Source of the DNA: Lentisphaerota bacterium
Lineage (GTDB): Bacteria > Verrucomicrobiota > Lentisphaeria > Victivallales > GWF2-50-93
Assembly: GCA_025360875.1 (NCBI GenBank)
Contig: JANYBI010000564.1
Span: 1-6,356 of the forward strand
Reading direction: 5' to 3'
DNA length: 6,356 bases
Shown here: one piece after another, positions 5,393 to 6,356 of the stretch
Numbering within the stretch: the first letter of the stretch is position 1
Layout of the letters: every line of letters begins with the position of its first letter
Position numbers and translations under genes: made by a program
The notes under the pieces: model-generated
Databases searched by the model: none
What the model was told of the DNA's origin: nothing
What the model saw: the letters and a program-made list of their open reading frames with translations, nothing else

Positions 5393-6346
5393 TCAGCGTT
5401 TCAGGAAAATGACGTGCCCATCAGTGAACAGGTAGTTGCGGGAGTCGACCAAGGGAGAGAGAGTTACAGAATCGCCTGCAAATGGCCGGTTCATATGGGG
5501 AGGACGACGCTCATGCCACCATGTGCTGGCCCCATCGGTCTTAATCATGCTAGGGCAGTATGCAATGACACGCATTTCAGTACTTTTATAGTTGACGGTC
5601 CAGTTTCCCTGTTTATTGTTTATTGGATCCCGGTAATCCAATGAGCTGTTGTTGTACCATGCTCCGCCCCAACAATCCCAGGCGTTTCCATATGGATCGC
5701 TGGGTCCGCTGGGTATGTAACCCGTACTATCGGTATATGGACGAACGGGCCCCTGATACATGAACCAGCCGCGGCCACCATTGGGAACTCCCGTATAACG
5801 TTCACCATTTGGATATGCGAATCCGCTACCGGACGTACGGCAGGCCCAGGTCCATTCCTCTCCGGTTCGTGGCACATCACCCACGACACCGTCGCTGTTG
5901 GACAGTATCTCCGTACATTTGTAAGCTTCCTGCTTCCAACCATTGTCACCGGCTACCTGAATGGTCCACATTGTTCCGTTTGATCCACGGGTGAGATATC
6001 GATAGTAATAGCCTCCATTTGAGTCATTGAGGGGATATTCATTGGTGGGATATTCGCCATAGTCCGTTGCATAGGTGTTGACTGCGACACCTACCTGCCG
6101 CTGGTTCGACATGCAGGCGTTGCAGCGGGCTACTTTCTTGGCATTCATCAGCGCCGGGAGCAGCATTGCCGCGAGAATTGAGATTATCGCAATCACGACC
6201 AGAAGCTCAATCAGGGTAAACCCGATTGAACGCTTCCGACTTCGCAAAGAAGCTACGCCGGACACAGTCGCTCTACGAGCTACGCCTCGGCAGACAAGCA
6301 ATTCGATCATAGGTGAATATCTTGTCTTCCGAAGCCCATTGTTCAT
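5393..6346 (-). CDS. Type II secretion/pseudopilin-like protein (prepilin-type N-terminal cleavage/methylation domain)
   Basis: A 317-residue prepilin-like protein. The prepilin peptidase site is G42|FTLIE with the conserved glutamate at +5 (E47), followed by a membrane helix (43-66) ending in AAMLLPAL. Next comes NACMSNQRQVGVAVNTYATDYGEYP (77-101), a region typical of the large pseudopilin families of Lentisphaerota and Planctomycetota. The rest is a globular domain rich in Gly, Tyr, Trp and Asn, with six cysteines (75, 78, 144, 169, 225, 264). It closes with NYLFTDGHVIFL, the family's DGH motif. Such proteins are processed at the inner membrane; most of these expanded paralogues have no assigned role. 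GGAG at 6353-6356 ends 6 bases before ATG 6346, which I take as the start; the ATG at 6352 directly follows GGAG and is too close. The leader is 42 residues, far longer than the usual 6-25, and contains a degenerate IELLV. GTG 6265 would give a normal short leader but has only a weak ribosome-binding sequence. The gene converges on the amidohydrolase. Confidence 0.88.
   Translation of the reverse strand: MNNGLRKTRYSPMIELLVCRGVARRATVSGVASLRSRKRSIGFTLIELLVVIAIISILAAMLLPALMNAKKVARCNACMSNQRQVGVAVNTYATDYGEYPTNEYPLNDSNGGYYYRYLTRGSNGTMWTIQVAGDNGWKQEAYKCTEILSNSDGVVGDVPRTGEEWTWACRTSGSGFAYPNGERYTGVPNGGRGWFMYQGPVRPYTDSTGYIPSGPSDPYGNAWDCWGGAWYNNSSLDYRDPINNKQGNWTVNYKSTEMRVIAYCPSMIKTDGASTWWHERRPPHMNRPFAGDSVTLSPLVDSRNYLFTDGHVIFLKR
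6239..6298. repeat. Two degenerate copies of a CTACGCC-type repeat inside the pseudopilin leader
   Basis: AGCTACGCC occurs at 6251-6259 and again at 6278-6286, 27 bases (nine codons) apart. Around each core the resemblance continues: CGC before it and GGACA or GGCAGACA after it. On the coding (minus) strand the copies give RGVARRATV and SGVASLRSR. From memory, interspersed repeats with a GAAGCTACGCCGGACAAG-like sequence are frequent in some Verrucomicrobiota and related genomes, and this pair looks like an insertion of that kind that kept the frame open. The repeat itself is visible; the link to a genome-wide family is an inference. Confidence 0.45.
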
Positions 6347-6356
6347 TGTCATCTCC

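Noticed and set aside
1..6356. Genetic code with TGA as glycine (as in Gracilibacteria and SR1)
   Set aside because: Five genes in the window end in TGA at the expected family length, including the ATGA overlap of the acyltransferase pair, so TGA is a normal stop here.

Overview
The window looks like chromosomal DNA from a PVC-superphylum bacterium, most likely Lentisphaerota or a relative in Verrucomicrobiota or Planctomycetota. The main clue is the type II pseudopilin at the right end. Its N-terminal helix (FTLIELLVVIAIISILAAML), the ALMNAKK continuation and the C-terminal LFTDGH motif match the very large pseudopilin families of that group. This placement is an inference from protein style; there is no rRNA or marker gene here.

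Layout. From 4267 leftwards, five minus-strand genes follow each other closely and probably form one transcription unit: a membrane-anchored lytic transglycosylase (4267-3671), a secreted DUF3047 protein (3657-2947), a LysE/RhtB-type exporter (2931-2287), an OlsB-like N-acyltransferase (2260-1454) and an OlsA/PlsC-like O-acyltransferase (1457-708). Gaps are 13, 15 and 26 bp, and the last pair overlaps by an ATGA. After a 175-bp spacer comes the 5' part of a CobS-like membrane protein (532 to the left edge), which lacks the acidic signature of the family. The OlsB/OlsA pair would make an acyl-oxyacyl amino-acid lipid (ornithine lipid or the related glycine lipid). The exporter, the transglycosylase and the secreted protein all act at the envelope, so the operon reads as an envelope-remodelling module.

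To the right of the 108-bp divergent intergenic region, one plus-strand gene (4376-5389) encodes a metal-dependent amidohydrolase of the Amidohydrolase_2 type. It is complete except for an in-frame TGA at codon 53 and is best read as a fresh pseudogene, a sequencing error or, less likely, a recoded gene. It meets a minus-strand pseudopilin (6346-5393) tail to tail, with only 3 bp between the stop codons. The pseudopilin has an unusually long leader that carries a second, degenerate IELLV motif and two copies of a CTACGCC-type repeat.

The strongest leads are the in-frame TGA, the CobS paralogue without its acidic motif, the pseudopilin leader insertion and the aminolipid operon with its unusual partners. 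No RNA gene, insertion sequence, CRISPR array or phage feature was seen.
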